From the NCBI GenBank assembly GCA_022793675.1, contig JAAWDH010000017.1, positions 1-54,443 of the forward strand: 54,443 nucleotides of DNA, given 5' to 3'. How positions within the stretch are numbered: position 1 is the first letter of the stretch; every line of letters starts with the position of its first letter. Made by a program: the position numbers and the translations under genes. Shown here piece by piece: positions 7,479-16,062 of the stretch. The DNA comes from Oscillospiraceae bacterium (lineage in GTDB: Bacteria; Bacillota; Clostridia; Oscillospirales; Ruminococcaceae). Below the pieces are notes generated by a model that had not been told where the DNA came from, did not search any database, and worked only from the letters and a program-made list of their open reading frames with translations.

Positions 7479-8690
7479 TTACTTATCCTTAATGCAGGCG
7501 ATGCCGGGGAGAACCTTGCCTTCAAGGAACTCGAGGGAAGCGCCGCCGCCCGTCGAAATATGGGTCATCTTATCGCCGTAGCCCAGGGTGTTGACAGCCG
7601 CGGCAGAGTCGCCGCCGCCGATGATGGTCACAGCGTCGGTTTCGGCCAGCGCCTTGGCTACCGCAATGGTGCCCTTGGCGAGGATCGGGTTTTCGAAAAC
7701 GCCCATCGGGCCGTTCCAGACAACGGTCTTGGCGGCCTTGACCGCTTCGGCGTACAGCGCGGCGGTCTTGGGGCCGATGTCAAGGCCCATCGCGTCGGCG
7801 GGGATCTTGTCGGCGTCGACGACGGTGACGGCGATCTCGGCGTCGATGGGGTCAGGGAAAGCGGCCGCAGTGACGCAGTCGACCGGCAGCAGGATCTTGA
7901 CGCCCTTTTCCTCGGCTTTTTTCAGCATATCCCGGCAGTAGTCGATCTTGGTTTCATCCAGCAGGGAAGCGCCGACGGTGTAACCCTTGGCGGCCAGGAA
8001 GGTGTAAGCCATGCCGCCGCCGATAATCAGGGTGTTGGCCTTGGACAGCAGGTTTTCGATAACGTTCAGCTTGTCCGCAACCTTAGCGCCGCCCAGGATG
8101 GTGACAAAGGGCCTTGCGGGGTCGTTGACGGCGTTGCCCAGGTACTGCAGCTCCTTGCCCATCAGGTAGCCGACGGCAGTCTCGCTGATATAATCGGTAA
8201 TGCCGGCGGTCGAGCAGTGGGCGCGGTGGGCAGAGCCGAAGGCGTCGTTGACGTATACGTCACAGATGGAGGCTAGGTCCTGGCTGAATTCAGGCAGGTT
8301 CTTGGTCTCTTCCTTGCGGAAGCGGGTATTTTCCAGCAGCACGATGTCGCCGTCCTTCATTGCAGCGACAGCGGCGCGGGCGTTGTCGCCGACAACCGTG
8401 TCATCAGCGGCAAAGACTACCGGCTGGCCCAGCTTCTCGGACAGGCGGGCCGCCACAGGGGCGAGGGAGAACTTCTCTTCCGGGCCGTTTTTCGGCTTGC
8501 CCAGATGGCTGCAGAGGATTACTTTGCCGCCGTCGGCAATCAGCTTTTTGATGGTGGGGAGGGCCGCGTTGATGCGGTTCTCGTCGGTGATCTTGCCGTC
8601 CTTCATCGGGACGTTGAAGTCGCAGCGGACCAGGACTCTTTTGCCTTTGACAGAAATGTCATCGACAGTCTTTTTGTTGTAAGAGGGCAT
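7479..8690 (-). CDS. pgk: Phosphoglycerate kinase
   Basis: The enzyme moves the acyl phosphate of 1,3-bisphosphoglycerate to ADP, the first ATP-yielding step of lower glycolysis. The 403-residue length is normal. Marks include [19 protein letters not shown] at the N-terminal substrate site, [40 protein letters not shown] and the C-terminal GGGDSAAAV nucleotide loop. It is the first gene of the glycolytic run and has its own promoter at 8765-8793. The usual upstream partner gapA is not adjacent; a nucleotidyltransferase gene is there instead. Confidence 0.97.
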   Translation of the reverse strand: MPSYNKKTVDDISVKGKRVLVRCDFNVPMKDGKITDENRINAALPTIKKLIADGGKVILCSHLGKPKNGPEEKFSLAPVAARLSEKLGQPVVFAADDTVVGDNARAAVAAMKDGDIVLLENTRFRKEETKNLPEFSQDLASICDVYVNDAFGSAHRAHCSTAGITDYISETAVGYLMGKELQYLGNAVNDPARPFVTILGGAKVADKLNVIENLLSKANTLIIGGGMAYTFLAAKGYTVGASLLDETKIDYCRDMLKKAEEKGVKILLPVDCVTAAAFPDPIDAEIAVTVVDADKIPADAMGLDIGPKTAALYAEAVKAAKTVVWNGPMGVFENPILAKGTIAVAKALAETDAVTIIGGGDSAAAVNTLGYGDKMTHISTGGGASLEFLEGKVLPGIACIKDK

Positions 8691-8764
8691 TACAAGTCAT
8701 CCTTCCTGTTCTATTTGGTTTACCTGGACAGGCCGCGCCTTAGCAGGCAAACCCCTACCCCTTT

Positions 8765-8793
8765 ATTTTAGCTTATTTAGCGCCGGATTGCAA
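8765..8793 (-). promoter_or_regulatory. Sigma-A promoter for pgk-tpiA-gpmI
   Basis: Read leftward: TTGCAA (8793-8788), a 17-base spacer, then TAAAAT (8770-8765). It is placed correctly for pgk, whose start is at 8690. Confidence 0.65.
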
Positions 8794-8799
8794 GGGGGT

Positions 8800-8828
8800 A
8801 AATGAAAAAACCGGGATTTTTTTCATTT
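8800..8828 (-). terminator. AT-rich terminator after the nucleotidyltransferase gene
   Basis: AAATGAAAAAA (8800-8810) pairs with TTTTTTCATTT (8818-8828) around CCGGGAT. It lies eleven bases after the stop of the 8840-9751 gene and just upstream of the pgk promoter, so it separates the two transcription units. The stem is A-T rich and may work in both directions. Confidence 0.55.
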
Positions 8829-8839
8829 TTGGCCGGGGG

Positions 8840-9751
8840 TCAGTTCATGCGGTATACAGGGTCGAATTCCTGCAGCTCGCTTAACGAATCCAGCTCGATG
8901 AAATCGCCCTCTTCGCAGGGCCGCAGCTCGACGTGGAAATCGTCCGTATACAAAAGCAGCGGCGCTTCGTCCCAATAGCGCTCTTTGCCGCCGGGGGCCG
9001 CGTACATTTCCGGCACCCGGGTCATCAGCTTGTCGCCGTCTTCCTCGGTCCAATAGGTGATATTGCACATATGGTAGCAGTTCGTGCCGCCCAGCGTATA
9101 GCCGACAATCCGGTCGCCTTTCATGACCATGCACCAGTCGTCGGTCTTTTCAACGTAAATCCCGGTATAATTGGCGCAGTATTCGTATTTGCGGATGATG
9201 TCGGGGTTCATCAGGTAGATGTCGGAGTCAATCACATAGGCCTGGCGGATCAGCGGCAGCACCTTCATCGCCGAAGAGACGGTGTTGGACTCCTTGTAGT
9301 CGGGGTTTTCAACAAAGATGATGTTGGGGTATTTTTTCAGCAGGATGTCGTAATGGTCGGCAAGATAGCCCCGGACAATATAGATTTCCTCAATGCCGGC
9401 CCTAACGATCGCGTCGAGCATCGTTTCGATGATGGGCTTGCCCCGCACCTTGACTAGGCCCTTGGGGGTGTTGAGGGTAATCGGCATCATCCGCGAGCCG
9501 AAGCCTGCCGCCAGGATGATTGCGCGCTTGACCCGGTAGGGCGCCAGCGCTTCCAGCCCGGCCCGGGTGACATAGGTGCTGCGGCTGTCGGTAATCTCCA
9601 AAAGCCCCTCCTCCACCAGCTGAGGGATGGCTTTGTTGACCGCGCCCAGCGAAAGGCGGGCACCAGCGGCGATCCGGCGCTGGCTTAATTTTTCCCCATT
9701 TTTCCGTTCGACAAAGGAAAGGATCTCGAAGGCTTTCTTGCTTAACGGCAT
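8840..9751 (-). CDS. Winged-helix / LicC-type nucleotidyltransferase fusion
   Basis: This 303-residue protein joins an N-terminal winged-helix domain (residues 1-70; SQRRIAAGARLSLGAVNKAI is the recognition part) to a sugar-phosphate/choline-phosphate nucleotidyltransferase (residues about 76-300). The catalytic domain has AIILAAGFGSRMMPIT (nucleotide loop), TPKGLVKVRGKPIIE and VIDSDIYL (metal aspartates), the pattern of LicC CTP:phosphocholine cytidylyltransferases. In this family the product, such as CDP-choline, feeds surface decoration. No choline kinase or transferase gene is adjacent, so the substrate is inferred. The DNA-binding domain suggests either self-regulation or a re-used wHTH fold. 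Confidence 0.75.
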   Translation of the reverse strand: MPLSKKAFEILSFVERKNGEKLSQRRIAAGARLSLGAVNKAIPQLVEEGLLEITDSRSTYVTRAGLEALAPYRVKRAIILAAGFGSRMMPITLNTPKGLVKVRGKPIIETMLDAIVRAGIEEIYIVRGYLADHYDILLKKYPNIIFVENPDYKESNTVSSAMKVLPLIRQAYVIDSDIYLMNPDIIRKYEYCANYTGIYVEKTDDWCMVMKGDRIVGYTLGGTNCYHMCNITYWTEEDGDKLMTRVPEMYAAPGGKERYWDEAPLLLYTDDFHVELRPCEEGDFIELDSLSELQEFDPVYRMN

Positions 9752-9830
9752 AATCGTTCCTCTTTTCTGAAAAGAATGGTTTTTAGGGCGAATCCGCCCA
9801 GGATTTTGCTTAAAATGTGTTCATACCCTT

Positions 9831-9859
9831 ATTGTACCACATAAATATGAACAATACAA
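9831..9859 (-). promoter_or_regulatory. Promoter for the nucleotidyltransferase gene
   Basis: Read leftward: TTGTAT (9859-9854), 17 bases, TACAAT (9836-9831). The -10 lies about 80 bases before the start codon at 9751. Confidence 0.55.
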
Positions 9860-9861
9860 CA

Positions 9862-9893
9862 ACAAAAGGCGACTGACCTGCCGTCAATCGCCT
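9862..9893 (-). terminator. Terminator of the pot operon
   Basis: Read leftward, AGGCGA and TCGCCT enclose a 15-base loop with an inner GAC/GTC pairing, followed by TTTTGTTGTTG. It lies about 95 bases after the potCD stop codon. Confidence 0.6.
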
Positions 9894-9924
9894 CAGCTTG
9901 TTGGAAAATCCATGTTCCCCTAGG

Positions 9925-9985
9925 ATTGCCAAAGGGAAAAGTTTTACGCAGCTTTTTCAAAAAGCCGCAGGCCGCGGAACCCCCA
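9925..9985 (+). repeat. Dispersed hairpin element, copy 3 (type 2)
   Basis: The element reads TTGCCAAAGGGAAAAGTTTT and then the hairpin GCTTTTTCAAAAAGC, followed by a CCGCAGGCCGCGG block. It matches the copies at 22911 and 48562 and abuts the potCD stop. Confidence 0.6.
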
Positions 9986-11908
9986 TTACTCGGCGATAAT
10001 TTCGTTCCAGAGGTCCTGGACGAGCTTATTGGTCTCGTCGGGGAGGTTGACAAAAATATCGCAGCGGGCGACGCGCTCATTGTCGGGGTAGCTGACGGGG
10101 TTCTGCTGGACTTCTTCGTCCAGCAGGTCGTAGACCGTCTGGAGCGGGGTCGAGTAATTGATATACTCGATATTGGCCTTGCCGATTTCCGGCTCGCACA
10201 TATAGTCGATGAAATTCTCGGCCAGCTCCTTGTTCTTGCTGCCCTTGATTACGCACATGGCGTCGATAAAAAGGTTGCTGCCTTCTTTGGGAAGGACAAA
10301 CGCGAGGTCGGGGTTTTCGTCGATCATGGTCAAGGCATCGCCGGCGTAATAGGGGGCGAGGGCCGCTTCGCCGATTTCCATCTTGTCGAAAATCTCGTCC
10401 ATAACGTAGGTCTGGAGCACCTTTTTCTGCTCTTTGAGCTTATCGGCGCAGGCCAGCAGCTCCGCCTCGTCGGTGGTGTTCTGGGAATAGCCCAGCAGTT
10501 TCTGGGCGATGCCGAAAGCGTCGCGGCTGTTCAAGAACATCAAAATATCGCCTTTATAGCGTTCGTCCCAAAGCGCCGCCCAGCTGTCGGGGGCTTCCTC
10601 AACCATCGTCGTATTGTAGATTAGGCCCACCGTCCCCCAAGTATAAGGGACTGTATATTCGCCGGTGGGGTCGTAGCTTGTCTGCTTAAAGCGGTCCATA
10701 ATGAACTCGGCGTTAGGGATATTGTTGAAGTCGAGCTTTTCAAGCATATCCTCCTTAATCATCCGCGAAATCATGTAATCGGAAGGGATGACAATATCAT
10801 AATTGGCCGAGCCGCTTTTCAGCTTGGTATACATTTCCTCGTTGGTGGAAAAAAGGTCGTACTGGACGGTACAGCCATACTCTTCCTCAAAAGCGGCAAT
10901 GACGTCCAGCCCGCCGTCTTCGCCGTTGGAGATATATTCGCCCCAGTTGAACACGGCCAGCACCGGCTGCTGCTCAATCATCGCGCCGTTTTGATAGTTG
11001 CGCCAGCCCACCAGGCCGACGACAAATACCGCCGCCGCCGCCGCCAGCGCCATGGCTGACCGGCCCAAAACCACCTTCGCCCTGCTGCCGCTGCGGACGG
11101 AGAGCTCGCCCCGTTCGGTGCGGCGGGCCTTCCTTGCCTCGGCGACGTTCATGACAACCAGCATCGTCAGCACCAGCAGGAACACGATGGCCGACAGGGC
11201 GTTAATCTGGGGGTTGACCTTCTTGCGCACCATCGAGTAGATGGTGATGGGCAGCGTTTTATAGCCGCTGCCGGCGGTAAAATAGGTGATGATGAAATCG
11301 TCAAGGGAAAAGGTGAACGACATCATGAAGCCGGAGACGATGCCGGAGCTGATCTGCGGCAGCATGACCTTAAAGAAGGCTTTGACCGGCGGGCAGCCCA
11401 GGTCAAGGGCCGCCTCATAGATGTTGGGGTCAACCTGCCTAAGTTTCGGCAGCACGTTCAGGATGACATAGGGCAGGCAGAAGGTGATATGGGCAATCAG
11501 CACCGTCCCGAACCCCAGCTCGCTGCCCAGCAGGTTCTTGAAAAAGACAAACAGCAGCATCATCGAAATGCCCGTGACAATTTCCGGGTTCAGCACCGGC
11601 AGGTAGGTGACGTTCATCACCGCCGAGCGGGCGCGCTTGCCCATTTTGCTGATGCCCACAGCGGCCAGCACGCCAATCACCGTTGCCAGCGCCGCCGAGG
11701 TAAAGGCCATTGTCAGCGAGTTCCAAAACGACGACATAATCTGGGTATTCTGCAAAAGCCGCCCGTACCACTTAAACGTAAACCCGGTGAACAGCGCCCG
11801 GGACTTGGATTCATTGAACGAAAAGGCAATCAGGACGAGGATTGGCGCATAAAGGAAAAACATCATCAGTCCAATCCAGATTTTCCCGAAAACGCCCGTT
11901 TTTTTCAT
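9986..11908 (-). CDS. potCD: PotC-PotD fusion: polyamine ABC permease plus binding protein
   Basis: This 640-residue protein fuses two importer parts. Residues about 1-265 are a PotC-type permease with six membrane segments and the coupling-loop region YEAALDLGCPPVKAFFKVMLP. A further membrane helix (about 285-305) leads to a PotD-type binding domain (about 320-640) starting VLAVFNWGEYIS, with YDIVIPSDYMI and PYTWGTVGLIYNT. The tethered domain should sit outside the membrane and deliver spermidine or putrescine to PotABC. The ATG at 11908 follows GGAGG by ten bases; the open frame upstream lacks a site. A full-length join with no internal stop rules out a simple sequencing frameshift. The gene lies last in potA-potB-potCD. 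Confidence 0.92.
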   Translation of the reverse strand: MKKTGVFGKIWIGLMMFFLYAPILVLIAFSFNESKSRALFTGFTFKWYGRLLQNTQIMSSFWNSLTMAFTSAALATVIGVLAAVGISKMGKRARSAVMNVTYLPVLNPEIVTGISMMLLFVFFKNLLGSELGFGTVLIAHITFCLPYVILNVLPKLRQVDPNIYEAALDLGCPPVKAFFKVMLPQISSGIVSGFMMSFTFSLDDFIITYFTAGSGYKTLPITIYSMVRKKVNPQINALSAIVFLLVLTMLVVMNVAEARKARRTERGELSVRSGSRAKVVLGRSAMALAAAAAVFVVGLVGWRNYQNGAMIEQQPVLAVFNWGEYISNGEDGGLDVIAAFEEEYGCTVQYDLFSTNEEMYTKLKSGSANYDIVIPSDYMISRMIKEDMLEKLDFNNIPNAEFIMDRFKQTSYDPTGEYTVPYTWGTVGLIYNTTMVEEAPDSWAALWDERYKGDILMFLNSRDAFGIAQKLLGYSQNTTDEAELLACADKLKEQKKVLQTYVMDEIFDKMEIGEAALAPYYAGDALTMIDENPDLAFVLPKEGSNLFIDAMCVIKGSKNKELAENFIDYMCEPEIGKANIEYINYSTPLQTVYDLLDEEVQQNPVSYPDNERVARCDIFVNLPDETNKLVQDLWNEIIAE

Positions 11909-11973
11909 TATTTGCTTTCCTCCCTTTCCTTGCAGCCTGCGCTGCAAAGAGATTTTGCAGGACGCCGGCCTGG

Positions 11974-12831
11974 TTAGACCAGCATCCCTTCCATCTCGCC
12001 GTCATCAAACCGGTTGATGACGCCCATAATCAGCAAAATCATCGCCATCAGGATCAGCGACATCGCCGACCCGACGTGGGGGTTATAGACGCTGCCGAGG
12101 AACTGCTGCTCGATCAGGTCGCCGATCAGCAGGTTTGTCCCGCCGCCCAGCATCCGCGAGATGATGAACGTCGACACCGACGGCACAAACACCATCGTCA
12201 CGCCGGTGACAATCCCCGGCACGCTCAGCGGCAGCAGCACCCGCAGGAAGACGTGGAAACCGTTGGCCCCCAAGTCCTGGGCAGCCTCGATAATCGAACG
12301 GTCGATCTTGACCATAATCGAGTGCAGCGGCAAAATCATAAAAGGCAGGTAGTTGTAGACCATGCCCAGCACGACCGCGCCCTGGGTGTTGATCATGTTG
12401 AACGGGCCGATGCCGAAAAGGCCCAAAAAGCGGTTAATCAGCCCCTCCCGTTCAAGCAGCGTCATCCAGGCGTAGGTGCGCAGCAAAAAGCTCATCCACA
12501 TCGGCAGCATAATCAGCATCAGCATCGTGCGCTGCCCCCCTTCGCCCATCCGCGACATCAGATAGCCGATGGGGAAACCGATCAGCAGGCAGACGACGGT
12601 CGCAATCAGCGAAAGCCAGATCGATTTTAAGAACACCCTGGCGTATTTATGCAGGCCGGCAAAATTTTCGACGGTAAAGCTGCCGCCCTCGGTCGTGAAG
12701 GCGAACCAGAGCACCATCGCCAGCGGCAGCAGGATAAACAGCGCCATCCACAGCCCGTAAGGGGCTACGGCAAAGACGGACTTGTTTTTCCCGCGGCGGG
12801 GGAGCGGCGCTTTGGATAGGGATTTAGTCAA
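11974..12831 (-). CDS. potB: Polyamine ABC transporter permease PotB
   Basis: The 285-residue inner-membrane permease forms the channel with the PotC part of the fused protein. It has a first membrane helix after a basic N-terminus ([20 protein letters not shown]), six hydrophobic segments in total, and the EAA-type coupling motif [22 protein letters not shown]. Its start codon overlaps the last eight bases of potA, which indicates translational coupling. A 65-base gap separates it from potCD. PotB proteins are normally 275-290 residues, so this one is complete. Confidence 0.93.
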   Translation of the reverse strand: MTKSLSKAPLPRRGKNKSVFAVAPYGLWMALFILLPLAMVLWFAFTTEGGSFTVENFAGLHKYARVFLKSIWLSLIATVVCLLIGFPIGYLMSRMGEGGQRTMLMLIMLPMWMSFLLRTYAWMTLLEREGLINRFLGLFGIGPFNMINTQGAVVLGMVYNYLPFMILPLHSIMVKIDRSIIEAAQDLGANGFHVFLRVLLPLSVPGIVTGVTMVFVPSVSTFIISRMLGGGTNLLIGDLIEQQFLGSVYNPHVGSAMSLILMAMILLIMGVINRFDDGEMEGMLV

Positions 12832-14206
12832 CGCTGTCAGCCCCCTTTATTTCAATCTGGTCAAACTTGAACTTAATGCCGATATCGGTTGCCACCTGCT
12901 GGTCGAGATAGGAGTGGAGCAGCAGGCTGCGGCCGTTTTCGTAGTTGTAGACAATCAGCTCGTTATAGTCGCCCTTATAAATCAGCGATTCCAAATAGAC
13001 CACCATGTCGGCATGGTCGGCCGAGACCACCTCAATCGCCTCCGGCGGGATGGTCAGCGAGACCGAAGCGCCTGCCGGCAGCCCAAGGCCCGGGCGCTCG
13101 AACTGGTAGCCCCAGAACTCGACCGTATCCTCTTTGACAACCTCTCCTGCCAGATGGTTTTCGCTGCCCTCGAACAGGCGGTTCATAATATGGATATCGT
13201 TGGGGCCGAACATCAGCCCGACGGCCGATCCGACCGGCCAGGCGTCGGTGGAATGCACCAGCCAGTCAAGCCCGCCGCATTGGATGTTCATTTCGTAGTG
13301 GACGCCTTTGAAGATGCTGCTGCGCACCTCGCCGGCAAGCAGGTCGCCTTTTGGCTCGCATAGGTCGATGTCTTCCGGGCGGATGACTACGTCGACCGGG
13401 CGGCGTTCGCCGAACCCCTTGTCCTCGCAGGCAAATTCCCGCCCGCAGAAGGAAACCAGGAAATCCTTTTCCATTACGGCGTCAAAAATATTGCTTTCGC
13501 CGATAAAGTCAGCCACAAAGGCGTTCTTCGGTTCGTTGTAAATGTCTTCCGGCGAGGCGTACTGCTGGATGACGCCGTCCTTCATGACCACGACCCGGTC
13601 GCTCATCGTCAGCGCCTCCTCCTGGTCGTGGGTGACGTAGATAAAAGTAACGCCGGTGCGCCGCTGGATGTTCATCAGCTCGATCTGCATATCCTTGCGC
13701 AGCTTCAGGTCCAGCGCCCCCAGCGGCTCGTCGAGCAGCAGCACCTTCGGGCGGTTGACCAATGCCCGGGCAATGGCAACGCGCTGCTGCTGGCCGCCGG
13801 AAAGGCGGGTGATGCGCCGGCGCTCAAAACCTTTCAGGTCGACGATCTCCAGCATTTCCAGCACCCGCCTGCGGATCTCGTCCTTGGGGAGCTTTTGGAT
13901 TTTCAGCCCGAAGGCGACGTTGTCAAACACATTGAGGTGCGGGAAAAGGGCGTAGCGCTGGAAGACGGTGTTGACCTCCCGTTTATGCGGGGGAAGGTCG
14001 TTGATACGCCGGCCGTCAAAAAAGACATCGCCGGAATCCGGGGTCAGGAACCCGCCGATAATCCGCAGCGTCGTGGTTTTGCCGCAGCCCGACGGGCCTA
14101 GCAGCGTGACAAACTGCCCGCTTTCAATGGAAAGGGATACATCGTCTAAGATCCGGTCTCCGTCATAGCTTAGGACGATATTTTTCAGTTCGATAATGTT
14201 GCCCAC
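12824..14206 (-). CDS. potA: Polyamine ABC transporter ATP-binding protein PotA
   Basis: The ATPase powers polyamine uptake at the cytoplasmic face. Walker A is GPSGCGKTT (residues 37-45), the signature is LSGGQQQR, Walker B is [12 protein letters not shown], and the switch region is YVTHDQEEA. At 460 residues it is about 90 longer than usual PotA; the C-terminal part carries two TOBE-like beta regions rather than one, a likely regulatory extension. The GTG at 14206 was chosen because AGGGGG sits ten bases upstream; the TTG at 14215 is only two bases from it. It heads the operon and has a strong promoter with an overlapping inverted repeat. Confidence 0.93.
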   Translation of the reverse strand: MGNIIELKNIVLSYDGDRILDDVSLSIESGQFVTLLGPSGCGKTTTLRIIGGFLTPDSGDVFFDGRRINDLPPHKREVNTVFQRYALFPHLNVFDNVAFGLKIQKLPKDEIRRRVLEMLEIVDLKGFERRRITRLSGGQQQRVAIARALVNRPKVLLLDEPLGALDLKLRKDMQIELMNIQRRTGVTFIYVTHDQEEALTMSDRVVVMKDGVIQQYASPEDIYNEPKNAFVADFIGESNIFDAVMEKDFLVSFCGREFACEDKGFGERRPVDVVIRPEDIDLCEPKGDLLAGEVRSSIFKGVHYEMNIQCGGLDWLVHSTDAWPVGSAVGLMFGPNDIHIMNRLFEGSENHLAGEVVKEDTVEFWGYQFERPGLGLPAGASVSLTIPPEAIEVVSADHADMVVYLESLIYKGDYNELIVYNYENGRSLLLHSYLDQQVATDIGIKFKFDQIEIKGADSVD

Positions 14207-14309
14207 AATAAACAATCCCCCTTTGGTTCGTACCCGGTTTATGGGAAAGCCGGGCCGGAGCAGAGGCCGGCATTGGTTTGCGGCCGTGTATTGGTCAATA
14301 ACACGCTAT

Positions 14310-14338
14310 ACTATATCCCCTTTTGCGGGAAATGTCAA
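14310..14338 (-). promoter_or_regulatory. Strong promoter of the pot operon
   Basis: Read leftward: consensus TTGACA (14338-14333), a 17-base spacer, TATAGT (14315-14310). Transcription should start near 14303, giving a 5' leader of about 100 bases before the potA GTG. Confidence 0.8.
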
Positions 14339-14360
14339 GGGCTTTCGCTAAATTTCCCGC
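14325..14360. promoter_or_regulatory. Inverted repeat over the pot -35, likely operator
   Basis: GCGGGAAAT (14325-14333) and ATTTCCCGC (14352-14360) are perfect inverted copies separated by 18 bases. The left arm runs into the -35 hexamer, a position that fits repression of potABCD. The protein that binds it is unknown; the neighbouring membrane-anchored MerR-type protein is a candidate. Confidence 0.5.
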
Positions 14361-14531
14361 AATTTTCCGGAATTTTTTCATGGTTAGCCGCTGTTTTTCC
14401 AAATCACACGGAAATTATCTGGTAAATGCTCTATATTCCGACGTATTCCTTAAAATTGCTCGATATTCCGTATTTCGCCCATCATATTGCCCAATTTAGT
14501 GAATCTGTATATCCAAAGGCAGGCAAACGCC

Positions 14532-15470
14532 CTAGTACTCCCCCTGGAAAGAGGTCAGCCGCAGATAATCCCTGCGGTATTCCTCGCTGCTGTAGACCTT
14601 TTGCAGAACCTCCCCGATGGAAGCATCCTGAAGGCCCATCTCCCGCAGCGCTTTATTGGGCAGGAACACTTCTACCCTTGCCATCGGATAGCTGTGCCCA
14701 TAGACCGCGCCGTCCCAGAGGATGTAGGCCTGCGTACCCGTGCCCAGCGTCAGCCTGAACTGTGCCGGCAGACCCATCGCCTGCGCGTCTTCCGGCACCG
14801 CCGCATCCAGCCAGTAAACCCCGACCTCGCCGTTTGTGTCGACGCCCTTGTCCAGCACCTCCAGCTCTAAGATGCTGGACAGCACCACCCGTCCCATCCG
14901 GTTATCCCTGTACCAGCCCCATCCCGCCGCCAGCGCTGCTATTGCTGCCGCGGCCAGGCCGCCTATCAGCAGCGTCCGCTTAAGGCGCCGCCTTTTCCGC
15001 CGGCTGGGCGCAGCCGACGCCCAGGCTTCCCGCTCCTCGAAACTCTCCTCATCCAGCCGTCCAAAGTCCGGCTGGGCCATAAAGGGCGGGCGGGAAAACC
15101 TGTCTTCCTGCTGCCGCAGCCGGGCGCAGAGGGCGGGCACGTCCTCGAAATGCTCTCCGGAAAGGGCTGTAAACAGCTTCAGCGCTCCTTCGCGGGCGGC
15201 AGCCTCATCCGCGAGGGCCTTTTGGCGTCCGGCAATGGTTTCGCCGATCAGGCTGGGGCTGCCGAGCATCCCGCCGATCTCGTCAAGGCTGAAAAAATAC
15301 CGCCGCAATAGCCCGATTTGCTCCAGCCGCCGCAGGTCGTCCTCCGAAAAGTCCAAGTACTCCCGCTCCCTGCGCCAGGTTTTCTGCGGGCTGAGCAGCC
15401 CTTTTTCAATGTACAGCCGCACCGCCCGTTCGGTCAGTCCCGTGCGCGCGCAAACCTCTTTCATCTTCAT
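14532..15470 (-). CDS. Membrane-anchored MerR-family regulator
   Basis: The 312-residue protein starts with a MerR-type winged helix (residues 1-70: MKMKEVCARTGLTERAVRLY, then an acidic FSEDDLRRLEQIGLLRRYFFSLDEI stretch given here by its role in dimer-side contacts). A linker follows, then a basic patch SRRKRRRLKR and one membrane helix (about residues 170-190), and an extracytoplasmic C-terminal domain of about 120 residues. This layout is that of a one-component membrane regulator that senses outside and binds DNA inside. The start has AAAGGAGGG before it. The outer domain (VDTNGEVGVYWLDAAVPEDA) is not recognised. The neighbouring pot operon is a possible target. Confidence 0.75.
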   Translation of the reverse strand: MKMKEVCARTGLTERAVRLYIEKGLLSPQKTWRREREYLDFSEDDLRRLEQIGLLRRYFFSLDEIGGMLGSPSLIGETIAGRQKALADEAAAREGALKLFTALSGEHFEDVPALCARLRQQEDRFSRPPFMAQPDFGRLDEESFEEREAWASAAPSRRKRRRLKRTLLIGGLAAAAIAALAAGWGWYRDNRMGRVVLSSILELEVLDKGVDTNGEVGVYWLDAAVPEDAQAMGLPAQFRLTLGTGTQAYILWDGAVYGHSYPMARVEVFLPNKALREMGLQDASIGEVLQKVYSSEEYRRDYLRLTSFQGEY

Positions 15471-15492
15471 AGATAATCCCTCCTTTGCCTTT

Positions 15493-15523
15493 ATTGTACA
15501 CGCTAACCCTGCGTAAGTGTCAA
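15493..15523 (-). promoter_or_regulatory. MerR-type promoter with a 19-bp spacer
   Basis: Read leftward: TTGACA (15523-15518), 19 bases, TACAAT (15498-15493). A spacer of 19-20 bp is the mark of promoters untwisted by MerR regulators. ACAC and GTGT arms flank the spacer, forming an imperfect dyad. It stands in front of the MerR-type gene, so autoregulation is likely. Confidence 0.6.
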
Positions 15524-15642
15524 CTATTTTTTTATTATGGCAGCAAAAAAACGGCGTCCAGCTGCAAACTGGGTGCCCGACTTTGCTTTAGTTTATCGAA
15601 GAAATAGTGTAGCGTAAAAATGAAACGTCTTTGCCTCTTATG

Positions 15643-15669
15643 TCCGGACAATTCACTGGATTGTCCGGA
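15643..15669. promoter_or_regulatory. Perfect 10-bp inverted repeat
   Basis: TCCGGACAAT (15643-15652) and ATTGTCCGGA (15660-15669) flank a 7-base loop. There is no T-run after it, so an operator or an RNA processing site fits better than a terminator. Confidence 0.45.
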
Positions 15670-15710
15670 GAAATGAAAGGTTCTGTTCTGTTGTATTATG
15701 GGCCTTTTTT

Positions 15711-15955
15711 TGGAAAGAGAATTTCGCGGCCTGCGGGCCGCGACCGAGGGCCCTGCCCTGGACCCGCGATTTTTTGAAAAAAATCGAGTAAAACTTTTTT
15801 CGCCAGGGAACGTGCGTGTTTCACTATCAAATTCTACTGCGTCGATAAATCCTTTGGTTCTGCGCTTCGACGCAGTAGGCGTGCGAGTTTATGCTGACGT
15901 GTACCCGGGCGATTAAAAGTTTTTGCCAAGCTTTTTTCAAAAAGCGTCGTACTCC
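15711..15955. repeat. Head-to-head pair of dispersed elements (copies 4 and 5)
   Basis: The left copy (15711-15846) is type 2 with the hairpin CGATTTTTTGAAAAAAATCG and ends CTACTGCGTCGA. The right copy starts TCGACGCAGTAG at 15867 and is type 1, with GCTTTTTTCAAAAAGC. The facing 12-base ends (15835-15846 and 15867-15878) are exact inverted repeats, so the pair can fold into one large hairpin. Confidence 0.7.
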
Positions 15956-15993
15956 CGTACTCCTCGTAACCCCCGTATCCCCTTATAATAAGG

Positions 15994-16022
15994 TTGCAAT
16001 TGTGGGAAAAAACGTGTATAAT
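15994..16022 (+). promoter_or_regulatory. Promoter for the TauE/SafE gene
   Basis: TTGCAA (15994-15999), 17 bases, TATAAT (16017-16022), about 40 bases before the chosen start codon. Confidence 0.75.
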
Positions 16023-16062
16023 GACAAGTAAGAAAATGCTTGGACGGAAGGGGAAAACAGAT

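Larger units (their letters stand above)
14216..14531. other. Control region between potA and the MerR-type gene
   Basis: This 316-base gap holds the leftward pot promoter and an inverted repeat overlapping its -35. The 170 bases nearest the MerR-type gene are AT-rich with no clear gene or terminator. Confidence 0.6.
15541..15990. other. 450-base intergenic region made of palindromes and repeats
   Basis: The region between the divergent MerR-type and TauE/SafE genes contains a perfect palindrome (15643-15669) and two copies of the dispersed hairpin element placed head to head (15711-15955). A short open frame across it is made of repeat sequence and is not regarded as a gene. Confidence 0.65.

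Noticed and set aside
15698-15916. 72-codon open frame in the 15.5-16 kb gap
   Set aside because: It is made of dispersed-element sequence, has no ribosome binding site and no similarity to protein families.
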